Below the pieces are notes generated by a model. It saw nothing but the letters and a program-made list of their open reading frames with translations, made no database searches and was not told the origin of the DNA. A DNA stretch of 60,000 nt from NCBI RefSeq assembly GCF_910592395.1, contig NC_088321.1, forward strand, positions 870,001 to 930,000. Reading direction: 5' to 3'. The position numbers and the translations under genes are program-made. Shown here one piece after another: positions 25,001-40,000 of the stretch. Every line of letters begins with the position of its first letter. The first letter of the stretch is position 1. The DNA is from Lineus longissimus (Eukaryota > Nemertea > Pilidiophora > Heteronemertea > Lineidae).

Positions 25001-28000
25001 TCGGCGAGATCTCTAAGTATTTTTCCGACGGGTCTGAAACCCAGTTGACAGTGGCGCCATCTTTGAGATAAGAGTAGAAGCCTTCGTATTCTAAAAGACG
25101 TCTGGCCGATGTGACGATGTTTGCGCTGGTATCGGAGGCATAATCGACCATGGGGTGAGGTTGGTTCGGCATCTTTCCTGGACCGACAGGCGATGGGGTC
25201 TGTCTCCTCTACAAGTGTAAAAGATTCTTAACCCTTTTGCTGCCACGGCGATTCTTCAACCGGCGCCACCACATGCCGACGGTCGATACTAGTAAAGAAC
25301 GGTGGGGCCTACTTTTAACGGAATGGTCAAAACTGATCAGAAGAGGTACCGCAATGAACGAAGGAGTGAGATATTGAAGTTTAAGAAGCGAAAAGATAAG
25401 TTTTTAAGCAGTGTGACCTTTTTTTGAGGGCGAGTGTTGGTAAGTTAGAGATGGTGCTAAAGTATTAAAAGAGGCTGAAAAGATAGAAATTTAATTTTAG
25501 TTAAAGGTCGTGGAAAAAATAGGTTATCCATGAATGATAATATTATCAAGCAAAATGAATGGGTAATGAGATGCGAAAGCTATGACACATTTGTACATGA
25601 AAAAAATGATATTTGCACATGTACAAAATGATATTTGAACATGTACAAAATGATATTTGCTCATGTACAAAATGATATTTGCACATGTACAAAATGATAT
25701 TTGCACATGTACAAAAATGATATTTGCACATGTACAAAATGATATTTGCACATGTACAAAATGATATTTGCACATGTACAAAATGATATTTGCACATGTA
25801 CAAAATGATATTTGTACATGTAGAAAACGATATTTCCACATGTACAAAATGATATTTCCACATGTACAAAATGATATTTGCTCATGTACAAAATGATATT
25901 TGCACATGTACAAAATGATATTTGCACATGTTCAAAATGATATTTGCACATGTACAAAATGATATTTGCACATGTTCAAAATGATATTTGCACATGTACA
26001 AAATGATATTTGCACATGAACAAAATGATATTTGCACATGTACAAAATGATATTTGCACATGTACAAAATGATATTTGCACATGTACAAAATGATATTTG
26101 CACATGTACAAAATGATATTTGCACATGAACAAAATGATATTTGTACATGAACAAAATGATATTTGCACATGTACAAAATGATATTAGCACATGAACAAA
26201 ATGATATTTGCACATGTACAAAATGATATTTGCACATGTACAAAATGATATTTGCACATGTACAAAATGATATTTGCACATGTACAAAACGATATTTGTA
26301 CATGTATTAAAGTGAAAGTGGTCATCAAAAACGTGTTAAAAATAAATCAAAATTTTATACGAAAGTACACTTTGATTTGTTAGCGTTAGAGGTATCTAAT
26401 TATTGAATGATGTACCTTACAACCTTTGATCATTGTGATGACGAGTTTACACGATATCCATAACGACTCAATATAATGAATGTTTTCAATCAAAATTGAC
26501 CAGAATCGTGTACATGTTACTCCCCGAAAATGAAAGTGACAAAGTCAACGACCAGTGGATATCCAAAGAAAAGGAGGAAGATTATTTTGTCAATTGCTTT
26601 TTGACTGGACCCGGTTCGAATTCGAACACTCTCAAAAAGAAATGTTGAAAGATCTCTCAGCAGCAGTTAATCCAAGTGAATCCATCAATGAGAAAGACTA
26701 CTTTGCCAATTAATACAGGTTCGGTGATATATTGATAAAATAACGGATATATTTCTCACAGAGTTGTAACATGTTATCCAAAACTATAAATGAAACGATA
26801 ATTCCAATCAAATCTTTCTAACTACACGGAGTTTCCTGAATTATATGGACACATATTCCATTCACAAGTTAGAAATCAAATTATAAGTATTCCACTATTA
26901 ACCCTGCCAGAACCACACCGTGAAAATATTACTTTTTCTCGCACATAAAAATATCAGCGCACCAAGATACAGTTCTTGACAAATGTTACACAGCATTTGA
27001 TTTGCTAAGTAATGAGCATATATTCGGTCATATTTATAAAATATGTTACATAGGCCTTTAGAAATGGTTAATATTAATCCCTGCACACAATAACAGTTTG
27101 TCTAAAGACCTACACGCATATAAATATGATGTGTGATTGTGTGATGTATATTCAACAAAGTCCAGTTATTCTAACTTTCAAGATTAACACGGCTTAAGTT
27201 TTATTAGGCTTTGTTGGCCACTTCCTGCTGTTAAAATATTTTGCTTAAGTACGGTCCCAGTGGGTGTTTCAAAGTCACAGGCAGGCCCAAAGGCCTACTT
27301 TAGAGGTACACATGTTTCCACATCAGACTGGCTCTCATCCAACATGCATCAAACGGTAAAAGTTTCCATCATAAAAGCTTTGACTGAGATTTAAAGGGTA
27401 ACTCGTGTCAAATTTCAAAATATAATGTTTTAGCTGTTTTTGACAAATGACTATGTGACTTTCTCATAAATCGGTAAGATTTTCGAAACGAAATGCACAT
27501 TTTCTAGAAATTGATGGTTTAATCCCGCCCGGACGGCTCGCTTCGATGCCGTTTTCGTTGATGACGTCACAACATGAACATTTTTGCGGTCGTGGTGGTT
27601 TACTTTCAGCGATTTTATAATAAATCTAATCAAAAATGGAAAATTTGAGCTTTACATTTGTGATCAACAATTAAAAACGGACGTATTTCCGCAAAGTTGT
27701 AAATCACATCATAGTATCACTTTAAGATTTCAGGTTCTCAGCCAAAATGGTGATGGCTATGGTAACACTTAATCAATATATATTCTACCAGTGTACCATG
27801 ATTTATCAACCAGCGCTACAATCTGGGCATTTCTGACCGCTACCCATTCATACACCTGGGTGCAGAGAGACAAGTGAGACAAAGAGACCAGCCTACAGTC
27901 TTGGGCCGCTAGTGAGGGTTGAACCAGGGACCTCTTGACCGCTAGTCAAGAGTCCCAACCACTACACCACAGCATTTTTTAGTTAACGTTAGCAGAATGG

Positions 28001-31000
28001 TCAAATGGCCCAATTTGTCAATAACAGCCATCGAGGAGCAACCACCCCGATCCCCAACTTACCCTGGACTGCCCCCTGGAGGATGTAGAACGTAACTGTA
28101 CAAGCGCACTCATGATAACGGCCAAAAAGTTAACACCATCAGCAATGAGTATCCATTTTGTCACGAATTAGTTATGGCTCCTTGAGTAGGCCAGCCGACA
28201 TCCCCTTCAACTCAAAAACCGATCCATAAAGCATAAGAAATATATCGCGCGCCTCATACGTTTTTGATAACAGTCATAGGCCCGAAGTGCCAAAGTTTAT
28301 TTTCCACAGCAAGACATGTTTAGATATTAGAAACAGTCATCTAATTTTGCATAATACTTGACAGTTACCAGTATGTTATGACTCAAACGACTTAGCCCGA
28401 CTTGTATTGGCCAAGTTATTTTTTACGGTCCTCATGAAAACTTATCATGTTCGTAAACCCAAAACAGAGGGGTAGATTAGATTTCTTGGATATGAAACAT
28501 AGCGAATGGTATCACTTTTGCCAAGAGTTAGGCCACAAAATGAATTTCTCTTTTCTGAAATCTGTGCAGCACAGTGACGTTTTGCAACGATATCATTCCG
28601 TGATTCAGGTGAAAAGATAAATTGAATTTCAACATCTACGAACCCAAATTGTTATTTTGCGAACAACGAATATTTTCTCGACCTAAAAGCAAAAGTTAGA
28701 ACACATGACAATTAGATTTTAAATATTCATGCAGACACTGTTCATTAATTTCTCTCAAATGTTACATAAAACAAATAAATTAACAAAATGTTACATTTAA
28801 TACACACAGAGAAAAATATATGACCCAAATTTAAAAAAAATTATTACGAAGAAATCATGCAATTGTGAAATAAAAGTGAGAAAGTATAACATTCAAAATC
28901 AAAATGAACTGAAAGTTATGAAATTAACAATCGTGCAGTTAAGTTGTGCTATAAATTAAAATCCAAATAGTAATATTATATTGTTAATCCCGAAATCAAA
29001 AAAATGCACCCAAATTTCTAAATTCACGCCAAAAATGACTAATACCTTGTCAGTACTGGTTCTACTCCTGCCAGAAGTCGACCTTGACCTTTGGCCCGAC
29101 GCCGACCTTGACCTCTGCCCTTCCAAGGTCACTGTCACACTGGAGGGAGTGACCCTGCCGGTGTGATGTGAAAGGCTTGGAGAGGGCTGCCTCGGGGAGG
29201 CGGGGCCAAAGCTCGGCTGTTGGGAGGAGAGAGATTCGTATTCGGAGTTATGGGAGCGATTCGGTCGGCTCGGCTCAAACAGCTGTAGGGGGCAAGCGTA
29301 ATCGGATGAAATAGTTTATTATCGAGAGAGGCATTGTGTTAAAGGCCTACGCCATTTATTTAAAATTCTTAACTGAATGCAATTTTATTTGACAAATGCA
29401 TATTGAAAATAAATTTCAACATTACTGTTGTGGACATTCAACAAATACCTCTGAATCTTTTCATTTCTATCGTCTAGTGATTCTACTTATCAAGTGGGAA
29501 AAAATGAAAATATCGTCCTACGAAAAATCAGAAATATCTTCTCCCTGAACTATACGCAAACTGTACAGCATAAAGTCGCGGCGATGATATGCAAAGATAT
29601 ATATACAACACATTGTGCAAGATTATCTTCAAACACATTCATACATTATGCAAATTGTCATTAAAGGAGGACTTGAGCAATTGACAACCTGCCACAAATG
29701 TGTGCTTAAAGGTTCCTGGCTTACATACACCATCACGTGTCTAAAGGTGAAGACAGAGTTGGGAGAATGATTGTGTCCAAATTTGATTGAGCCCAGAATA
29801 ACCCCTCCAGTGGCACAATTATTCAGATCTGACAGTGAATAAAACAACTCCTCCTTTAATAATTACACAAAATAGTGCAAAGCTTAAAACAACATGTAAA
29901 AGAATCAGCGGTGTGAACTCAGAGTTACGAAACACTTTCTCAGATAAATAACACTGTGCAATTAACGATTAGGACAAAATTATAAAACAATTTTCAAAAT
30001 CAGATTATAAACAACACGGTTAGATTCCACCCATACGAGTAACACATCTCACCGCGATGTCCGGACGAATAATATTCGGGAAGCTCGGCGACATCATATT
30101 CAACCTCGTCATAGGTAGAATCGTCGTCTCCTCAGCGTCAAACGGATCCTGCAACTCTATGTCCTCGGTGATGCCCTCTATTGGTTGTAGTTTCCCCTCC
30201 GGCCAAATCAACATCGACGCCGACGCCTCCGGTTCCTGACCCTTGATGTAACGCGAACCAAAACGCGCCAACGACGAGAAAATACTCGACGGGTTGACAC
30301 CAATCAAGATCGTCTCTAAAGATATCTGCGTCGCGAGGCGATAGATGTTTAACGTACGTTGCAACTGCTCGTCGGATAATACATCTGCGCCGTCCGCCAT
30401 TTTGAAAGATCCTCGTATCATCTTCAACGCCATCTTCTGATCCAATGTCAATTTCTCCTCCTGCATCACACTTTGGACCTTCTCAAACGTATTGTTGTCG
30501 ATTTCACTGGTGGATTTCTCCGAGGTCTTGTCCGATTCGCTACCTTCGATTTCATCCTCGTGTATGGTTTCGCTGTCCCGGAAACTGACCTTTCGGCGCA
30601 TTGCGTTCAAGTTACGCAACCGCTGACCGCCCCACTTTTTGTGCGAAGAAATGTGCAAAAGCAGACATGCAAATGAGGTACTGAATATGCAAATGAGGCA
30701 CCAAATATGCTAATGAGCTACAAAAATATGCAAATGAGCGCCAGCGTTAGTGACAAAACTTGGTTTGAACAACTGGGCCTTGTTTCTGAGTTAAAATAAC
30801 AAGCATGCTACAGATCTTTACGACTGCCACCGAATCTCGATGAAAAAAAGCGCTGATAATTACCTCGTCTTCATCTTTTTCTTTCAACTTGGCGTGGAGC
30901 TCCTTCACCTAAAAAACAAACAATTCGACCTTTTTTTATATCGTCCTTGGTTGACACACCTTGACTGCTTTGATTTGCCATAAATTTCATAAGACCACAC

Positions 31001-34000
31001 CCATCTCAGAACTTCATGTAGAGTCATTTCAACCATATGTGACCTGCTCCAGCAAAACCAGTCGCATGTCGCACATAAGATGAGCCTAGATGACACCAGA
31101 AGATAATAGATGAAATTGATGTTGTCAGATTTCACAAACAGCAGACAATAGTGAAATGAACAAACAGTCCGTCTCAACCTGCCAAGCTCTGAGCGATATG
31201 CGACTGGTTTTGCTGGAACGGGTCACATATGTTGACCAAATTTCTGTACAGATTCATTGCTGTATCTGAATCGGAAGTTCAAGGCAAAAACGTCTTCACA
31301 TCAATAATTATATCATCAATGTTATCAAAAATGACCTCACATAATGCAATATGATCAAGTTTTTCAAAATGTGACTCGCTCTACCAAAACTAGGCGCTTG
31401 TCGCATCTGAACTTGACAGGTTGATACGGACTTGTTGTTCATTTCCATATTGTAGACCTTTTGTGAAATGTGACCAAATCAGTTTGTAATAGATTTCACA
31501 AAAGGTCTACAATAGGGAAATGAACAACAAGTCCGTATCAACCTGTCGAGTTCAGATGCGACAAGCGCCTAGTTTTGGTAGAGCGGGTCACAAATGTGCT
31601 GAAAATCATAACGGTCATGATGATAAATGAAAACCTACAAACATTAAAGTGCAATCAACCAATATGTGAAAAACGTCGAACAATTAATTGAATACAGGAC
31701 GCGAATTCCAAGGTTACCGGTCGAACAGTGCACAAAGGTATCAACTGGTTAATGTGCCATGGGACCGCACACAGCAGGTAATATCTTCTGATCTCTGATT
31801 GGTAAATATTCATAGGTCAAGGGTCACACAGTGCAAAAAGTCTCAAGTCGTTAGCAAGGTCACAAGAATGCACACAAATACACCATCCGCTGACCTCTGA
31901 TGGACGTATGGGAAGCGACCTTGACCTCTTCCTGGTAAAGCCCTTGTGAAGGTCGTCATGAAGGTCGTCAAGGTCAAACTTGACTTTATCCAGGAGCTTG
32001 AAGTGAGGTTTGGAAGCCTTGGGGCTGACATCACCGTGGTTACTGTGGACGTCATCTGGCTCATCACCAGCTTCGATTTCTGTCTCAATTTCCTCTACAA
32101 ATTCTCCGATCTGAGTTTCCAACTCAACCGGCGACGCTGCATCCGTATTTGCTTTCGTCGCCAAACTAACAAAGATTTGGCCCGTGTCGCCCATTTCTGA
32201 CGACGCTTCAGTCTCTGTCTCCCATTGGCCGCTTTTTCTCGAGTGTCGCGACATGCGGCCGCTGTTTCTGGATTGGAGCTCCACCTAGCGAGTGGTATTG
32301 GAATCAATCAATCAATCGTCCCTAATCAAATTATCAGAATTTCTCTTTTAACACGGAGAATATTGCTGATGGTAATTAGACACTGTGATGTGAATTGGAA
32401 GTCTGTTTCCGAGCCAATGGGACTTCCCTTACACTAATTACATGGGAACAGTGATTAAACTTGTAAAAAGATGGCACTGTGTGTCAAGATTACTGTCTGA
32501 GACGCACTTTGAATTCCTAACATCACAAAATAGCTAAAAATCGATAAGTCTTTACGCTAATAAAGACATCGGATAGAGAAAGCCAAACCAACCAGATGCA
32601 GAAACCGGATGTTGAAACTTTTCGGGACAACCTGTATAACGTTACCGACCTTAGCATCATCCGTCTGTTCCAGCAAGTCTTCCCCCTCCGCGTCCTCGGT
32701 CACTTCCTGTAAATTCTCCGGCTGTTCGCCGACGTCTGGTGTCGCCACCACTGGTGGCGCTGGTGTAGCACTGGCCCGGCTTTTACGCTTCTCGTCCTCG
32801 GCAACTTCCTGTGTGGAGAGCAGCACTGGTAAAAAACACTCACCGAGAGCAGTATAATAGAGGCAGTATCTCCTACCCTACAACTGCCGAATACTTGCCT
32901 TCAGTCTCGTCTTTTTGAAACATTACCCATCATGCAAAGTTGCTTTGGTTAATTGACGCCAGAACCCAAAGTAACTACAACCATACACCGACTGTTACAA
33001 TGTTAAAGGCTGACGCCATTCATTGAAAATTTGAAATTTATAACTGAATTTGAAAATTTCAAATTGTGTTAATACATGCTGATTATAACTTTCAGCATTG
33101 CGGTATTGTGCAAACTGCATTTCTATTTTCCTGGACCACCAGTAATTACAAATGGCGTACCCCTTTAAGACCTCACCATCACTGACTATTAAAGCTTTCA
33201 AAACATCTTTCAAATCGCCACCCGAGAAAATATCACCGTAACCACATCAACCCTCCAATAAGCAATAGGCCAACCCACTCCTTGTCAAGTTGAGTCCATT
33301 GAAGAAAAGAAGGGGTGACAACTTACCAATTCTTCTTGTTCATTGATGAAATCTTCAAGTTGGGCCATAGCGACGTCCGCCTCTTTTTCCGCGACATTCT
33401 GTAACTTCTGCGATTGGTCAATTTGTTCGATTAGAACGTTACGTTCCTGAAAAGAATCGGAAAGCAAACTAGATATATTCTCATGCGCCTGTGATTATTC
33501 ACAAAATCTTTGCGTAGAACTTCAGTGGAGGCAGCCAGTGTTGGTATAGGGACGGAGCCTCTCTATTAAGGACACCTCTGTAATAAGGACACCTCTGTAT
33601 TAAGGACACCCTATCTACAAGTATTAAGGACACTAGTTTTGGTCCCAAATTGGCTGCTTCCATCCGCTTGTACCTCTCTAATCAGGACACCTCTCTATTA
33701 AGGACAGCACTTGACAGTTGTCCATTATAGAGAGGTTCTGCTGTAATGGATACTTACGGCCTCCCATTTTGACTTGTGCTCCTGAAACTGGCCCTTGAGG
33801 GTGTTGACTTTTCGTTGTGTTTTCAGAATCGTGTCCGACAGCTGTTCCTCTAACTCAGAGATCCGCGCACGGGCCTGAAATTCAAATACAAATTCAATTT
33901 CATAAACGCAAATCGTGAAAATGTTTCATCATCACGAATGAGAGAGAAGTGAAGGAATGCAACTAATGAGGTTACTGCAGCTGGGTGCATTCCCAGCTCT

Positions 34001-37000
34001 TCTGTTGCCATTGGAATGACACTGGTTGCCCACTGGGGTGCATTCCCAGCTCTTCTGTTGCCATTGGAATGACACTGGTTGCCCACTGGGTGCATTCCCA
34101 GCTCTTCTGTTGCCATTGGAATGACACTGGTTGCCCACTGGGTGCATTCCCAGCTTTTCTGTTGCCATTGGAATGACACTGGTTGCCCACTGGAACTATC
34201 CTGGGCATCACTGAAACTCCACTGGTTGCCACTGGACTTTTGTTTTTTGTGACACCAAGATCTCAGTCGGCTAACCCCTGACGCTTGAACACAACGCTAT
34301 CGAACTCCACTGGTTATTACTGGGAACAAGATGCCACTGGCACTCGATCCACTGGTAACTACTGTCACTCCACTGGTTAACAGTGGGCACTCTCTACTGC
34401 TACAACTGCACTCGTCACCACTGGAACACTGCTGGTTGCCACTGGAACCACACTGGCCACTAATGGATCACCATCGTTTTCTTAGCTGTTCATCACCAAA
34501 CCTGAGCATGTTACCACTGGAACACTACTGGTTGCCACTGGAACCACACTGGCCACTAATGGATCACCATCTTAGCTGTTCATCACCAAACCTGGACATG
34601 TAATCACTGGAACGTTACTGGAACACACTGGAACTGCCATGGTAACCACTGGAACTTGCAAATCAAACTCACCAACTCCCTAAACTGAGTGAAGCGCCCC
34701 AGGACGTGATTCGAAGGCACATCGGCCCACATTTCCTCAGCATCAAGGTCGTAGCTGTAGTCAAAGGTCATGACCTCCTCCTTGACCTGCTGCAGTGATT
34801 TGTGACTTGCCGGCCGACTCTTATCAGCTTCTTCTTCTTCTTCATTCTCGGACGGTGATGCCCCCTTTCCTTTCTTTTTGGATTTGGAGTTATTGGTATT
34901 CGGACGAGAGTCCTGTAAAGAATGATGGTATACAGTGGAACCTCTCTTAACGGACACCTCTCTAATGAGGACAACCTCTCCGTCGAGGACAACCTCTCCG
35001 TCGAGGACAACCTCTCCATCGAGGACAACCTCTCCGTTGAGGACAACCTCTCTATTGAGGACAACCCTTATATTGAGGACAACCTCTCAGTTGAGGACAA
35101 CCTCTCTATTGAGGACAACTTTAATATTGAGGACAACCTCTCCGTTGAGGACAACCTCTCTATTGAGGACAACTTCTATATTGAGGACAACCTCTCTTTT
35201 GAGGATAACCTCTCTATTGAGGACAACCTCCCTATTGAGGACAACCTCTCTTTTGAGGACAACCTCTCTATTAAGGACTCTAGTTTTGGTCCCAAAGTGG
35301 AATTTTCCATTCAATTTGACCTCTCTAATCAGGATACCTCGACTCTATTGACATGGACAGGAGTTGTCAGTCCCGAGGGGGTCCTTAATAGATAGTGGCC
35401 ATGCAGGTCACTAACAGTGAAAGGGTTAACCAATCAACAAGAAGTTGACTAAGGGAATGGTGATTGTTGATACAGATGCCATACAGCACACTTGGGATTA
35501 AAGGATTAACAGTCTTAATCTGTTAATCTCCTTGTTGTGGGTTTAGTGGTGGGCTTAAGCCAGGTTCGTAAAGTTTATTGAAAAGGATAATTTATTGTTC
35601 CAGAAAATTTTGTCTTGATAATTATCCAAGATTGCTGTAACAAAAATCCGTTGTTTCCGGGCACTTTAACCCCTTGGTGGACTGTTACAATGCAAAGGTT
35701 GAGGTCACCTCAAATTGGGTCAAGCATGCCGTATTGGAATTTTAGAATTTGAACTTAGTGCCTAAGAAATTAACAAATTTATTTTTGTGAGGTTTGAAGG
35801 ACATGAGTAATTATAATGATGCACCACCATGAGCCTTGAAGTACAATGATTTGATTTATTTTTGTTTTGACGGCACATTTGTTACAAAACGTTTGAGCAA
35901 GGCATGAAACCTCAACCACAAAACACATTGATTTCTGTAACTATTTATACCACAACAGGCTGTGACCACAGCATGTTCAATATATCATTAAGACATTTTT
36001 GAGACTCACCACCCTGATTCAGGGCGCGGGGGTTAACAGTCAAACAAGGGAACATCCTCCTACCCTTCAAAGGGGCAGTCACAAGCAGGGTTCCAACTAC
36101 CCTGATATCACCTTCTCATGGTGCATGTGTAACAGAATTGGTGCCGACAACATGCTAGTTCCTGATAGACACTGCAGATGGCAACACTGCGCAAACATCA
36201 AAGTGACGACACTGACACATTGAACTTCTAACAACAAAATATATATAGAGAAAAAAAGTTACAAATTTCGAGATGTCGGATTATCTTTCGGAGATTTTTT
36301 TTTTTGCCAATTTACTCCACCACCTTTGCGACCCTGTGATGATGACGCAGACTAATTTTTCAATGGGGCACCGTCGACTGGTTTGACAGGGACTACGTCC
36401 TCTTCACTTCCCAAATCACGCCCCAGTAACCTCTGATATCAGAATGCTCTGCTGCGGAACCGAATCTACGTTAGCACCTGGCCGTCCAAGACAATATACT
36501 AGCTGTCCAACGTCGTCAAAACAGTGGCGATGACATCACGATTATGCGCAACTGACAACATTTATCTAACAACAACGACAACATCAACAACATACCCGCG
36601 TTTTAAACTTTGGAATATTACGCACAGGTTTCGGTTTTGTTTTCGTTTTTGCGGGTTGCTATTGAAAAGAATACCTAAGATATAACGTGCTGAATATAAC
36701 AAGCCGCAATTAGCATATTCTATGCGGTATCTAAGCAGGACAAACTTCAATATTATGACACAATATCTTCCCTCGCAGAGAGCTTCAATTGCATTTGTCA
36801 TCTTTTTGCGTCGAGAAAATGTCACCATTTACTGTATCTGGGTATCTTCTGGTGCACCCTGTAGAACACATCGCCAGAGATTGAATTGTTAACTTACCGA
36901 TTTTGTTTCAGAGAGGTTAGTGGACTGAAAACAAAACGAAAACAATGTTAGGTGGTTTACATCATCACGCGTGAAAACCAAAATATAAAATATTATGCAA

Positions 37001-40000
37001 CACGGTATCGGGACAGAGGCAGCCGCAGCACAGTGGACGAGAGTCGGCCTCATGATCAGGAGGTCATGGGTTCGACTCCTGTTCACTGCTTGGCTCCTCT
37101 ACTGGTTGAGTTCAAGTGAGCGCCATCTCGTTGCTCCTTGAAACCCCTGATTGATTTCTGTGAAACGTGTCAAAGAAAACTAACGCTGAATTGTGAGAAT
37201 TATTCACTCATCAAAGTACAGACACCAAAATTACTGAAATATGAGAGAAAGGTTTAGTTCTTTCATTCATTAGAAAAGGATAAGCAAAGGAAGAATTCCG
37301 TTCCAAAGTTTCTGAACACTTTCAATGTTAAAGGCCAACGCTGTAGGTTACAAATTTGTAATTTGTAATTTGTAACGGAATTTGAAAATGTTCAGTTGCG
37401 TTTATGTATCAAATAAGAATTTATGCATTGACGTTGTGTGGAGAGATGTTCAAATATTATAAGTACAAAGTTTCAGCAAATCACTATCTGATCTATTTTA
37501 GCATTTTGGAACCAATTCTTCATTTGTGAAGAAAATATTATCATGCGTGTTATATCAAACTCCGACATACTGCATCGTCAATCTCTCCAGGAGCTGGCTC
37601 TGTGGCGCCCTCTGGACTTGGTGGAATCTGCTCCGCCTGCGGACGAAGACAGTCATGCAGTTATTACGAATCGGATAGGTTAAAATGCTCCGAATCAACC
37701 TCATTGACACCACTGTAACTTTAGGAATGTGGTGTACTGCGCCCATCCGGGTGGGTCGAAATGCGCCCATATGGATGGCGCCCATATGGATGGCGCCCAT
37801 ATGGATGGTGCCCATATGGATGGCGCCCATATGGATGGCGCCCATATGGATGGCGCCCATATGGATGGCACCCATATGGATGGCGCCCATATGGATGGCA
37901 CCCATATGGATGGTGCCCATACAAACATTTAAGATTCTCTCCGTCTTGGTTTTGCCGCTCAACTCAATAAAAAATAAACTCCAAAGAAATCCGACCAGTA
38001 TGATAAGGACAAAACTTTTATGAATGGACTATAGTCGTTATTAATTCTTGCCGACACCAAAAATGGGTAATCCCTGTAGTTAGCATGCAGAAATCATCAG
38101 AGCAGACATACATTTCGACTGACGCTTTTGACTTTGAATTTTTGCTGAAGATATTCCGTCAGTTGTTGTCCGCGAACGTGAAGCTGAAATTGACGTTAAT
38201 TATATACACCTAATTAATCTAATGAACTTGGAAATTTTACATAGACTGATTTTTCTGACGGGTTAGTTTTAACAGGATAAAGGGGATATATCATATAGAG
38301 GTGATTTAAGCCAGAATAGATTAACCCTTTTGCTGCTGACTCTACGATGTCGGCCATTTCTTGGCGTGCATAGGTGTAGATAGCAATGCTGAACATTACT
38401 CCCGTTTATCTAAACGGGCAAATGGTATTCAAAACTGGCGCCATCTTTAGAGTTTGAAGTAACCTAATGTTTCACCGAGCGCTTATGGCAAGTTTAGAGA
38501 AGCTACACTCAAGTTTTGATGAATTTAAGTTATAGCAGGGCGTGACGTGCTCCGTACGTCAAAGGCAGGTAATGGGGACATGTGACATGACCTCTTACGA
38601 ACGTCACCAGCAGCAAAAGGGTTAAACATTGTTTACAAAGACTTATAGGGGTAGTTTACATTTGCTTTGTGATAAATTAGCAAAACAGGTGCAATAGGGA
38701 AAAGCGGCGAAGTATCGATGACATTTCGACTCGGATAAAACTAACACTCTAACATTTTACAAATTCACAATGGTACGGGGTTGAGTGGTAAAGGGTTAAA
38801 TGACACAGGAGCAACTCAAATAGGTCCAACTCTCCGGCACTACAAGACAAAATAGTCGTTGCTAATTTAAGGTTTCAAACGTCACAACCTCTTCATAACA
38901 ATTTCTCCTTCTTTCTTCTGAAGGGGCTGGGTGCATAAGGAGCCATCCTCTCGATTGTGATTGTAGCAAAAACTCCCAGGGCGATTTTTCTGAAACTCGC
39001 ATGAATGACACTATGGCCCAAAATATTAATTATGGTCAAACAATGAATTGAAATTGACCTAATTAATTTCTATTGTCTTGCTTCAAACCCAAAACCGAAG
39101 GGGAAATAGTGGGAGCTTTGCATTTTTAGACATTCCACAAGAATCGCCACGACAAACTCCTTAAGATAGTGAAAAAAATATTTAACATTTCGATCAGGAA
39201 AGAGCCCCAAAATGTCCTGATGACATCATTGATATGGCACTTTTGCCTCAAAATTCTGTTAATTAGTGAGCCAAACATGATGTAAGCCATCTGTTGTTAT
39301 CTGTTGTTAATCCCTTATTATGAGTGCTATTGACAAGATTACCTACTTCATGGGCTCAACCACTTCTTCTGAGGGGTGCCAGCAGTGAAGTTTATGATTG
39401 AACTAAATGAAGTAAAATGACTTGTTTCCCTCAATCTTGTTCATAATGACCACCTGTTCCCCTTGACTGTCCCAGAGTGGTATAGTCCAATAGTAGTCCC
39501 CATTGCTACGAAATGATGGCTTTACTGTGAAATAGATCCCTAAATATTGCTAATCAGTAGATCAATTGTCACAGAGTGATTTTAGCCAATAATGAGTTCA
39601 GACTTTTGGGCCAAAAGAGGCAGAATATGTGACCCGCTCTACCAAAACTAGGCACTTGTCGCATCTAAACTCGACAGGTTGATACGGACTTGTTGTTCAT
39701 TTCCCTATTGTAGACCTTTTGTGAAATCTATTACAAACTGATTTGGTCACATTTCACAAAAGGTCTACAATAGGGAAATGAACAACAAGTCCGTATCAAC
39801 CTGTCAAGTTGAGATGCGACAAGTGCCTAGTTTTGGTAGAGCGGGTCACATATGAATTTTTAGACAGGAATTATTTCTAAATTTCATTCAAAACAAGCGA
39901 AAGTCGGGGAAAACACAGTAGTAGCCAAGAGAGTCCTCCTACCAGTTAATACCGCGCCAAGAAGGCTTTGTACCGAACAGAGGAATGTTATTTCTGACCA

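Noticed and set aside
25524-26303. Several long minus-strand open frames of CTCANIIL-type repeats
   Set aside because: They arise from the 22 bp minisatellite, whose unit lacks stop codons in these frames; no start, splice or composition support.
25585-26310. CRISPR array
   Set aside because: Tandem units without spacers in a eukaryotic intron; a minisatellite.
32646-32649. GTAACG donor for exon 11 of the long gene
   Set aside because: Better consensus but it leaves phase 1, which does not match the only acceptor frame that keeps exon 12 open; AAG|GTCGGT preferred.
34922-35395. 138-157 codon frames of EDNLSI and RTTSLL repeats
   Set aside because: Read through the 18 bp expansion inside a MITE; three frames are equally open.
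37018-37095. Functional tRNA-Met gene
   Set aside because: A and B boxes fit, but the stems are imperfect and the acceptor stem cannot be closed; SINE or pseudogene more likely.
37555-37970. Open frames of GAHMDGAHMD and AIHMGAIHMG repeats on both strands
   Set aside because: The 15 bp period keeps every frame open; repeat artefact.
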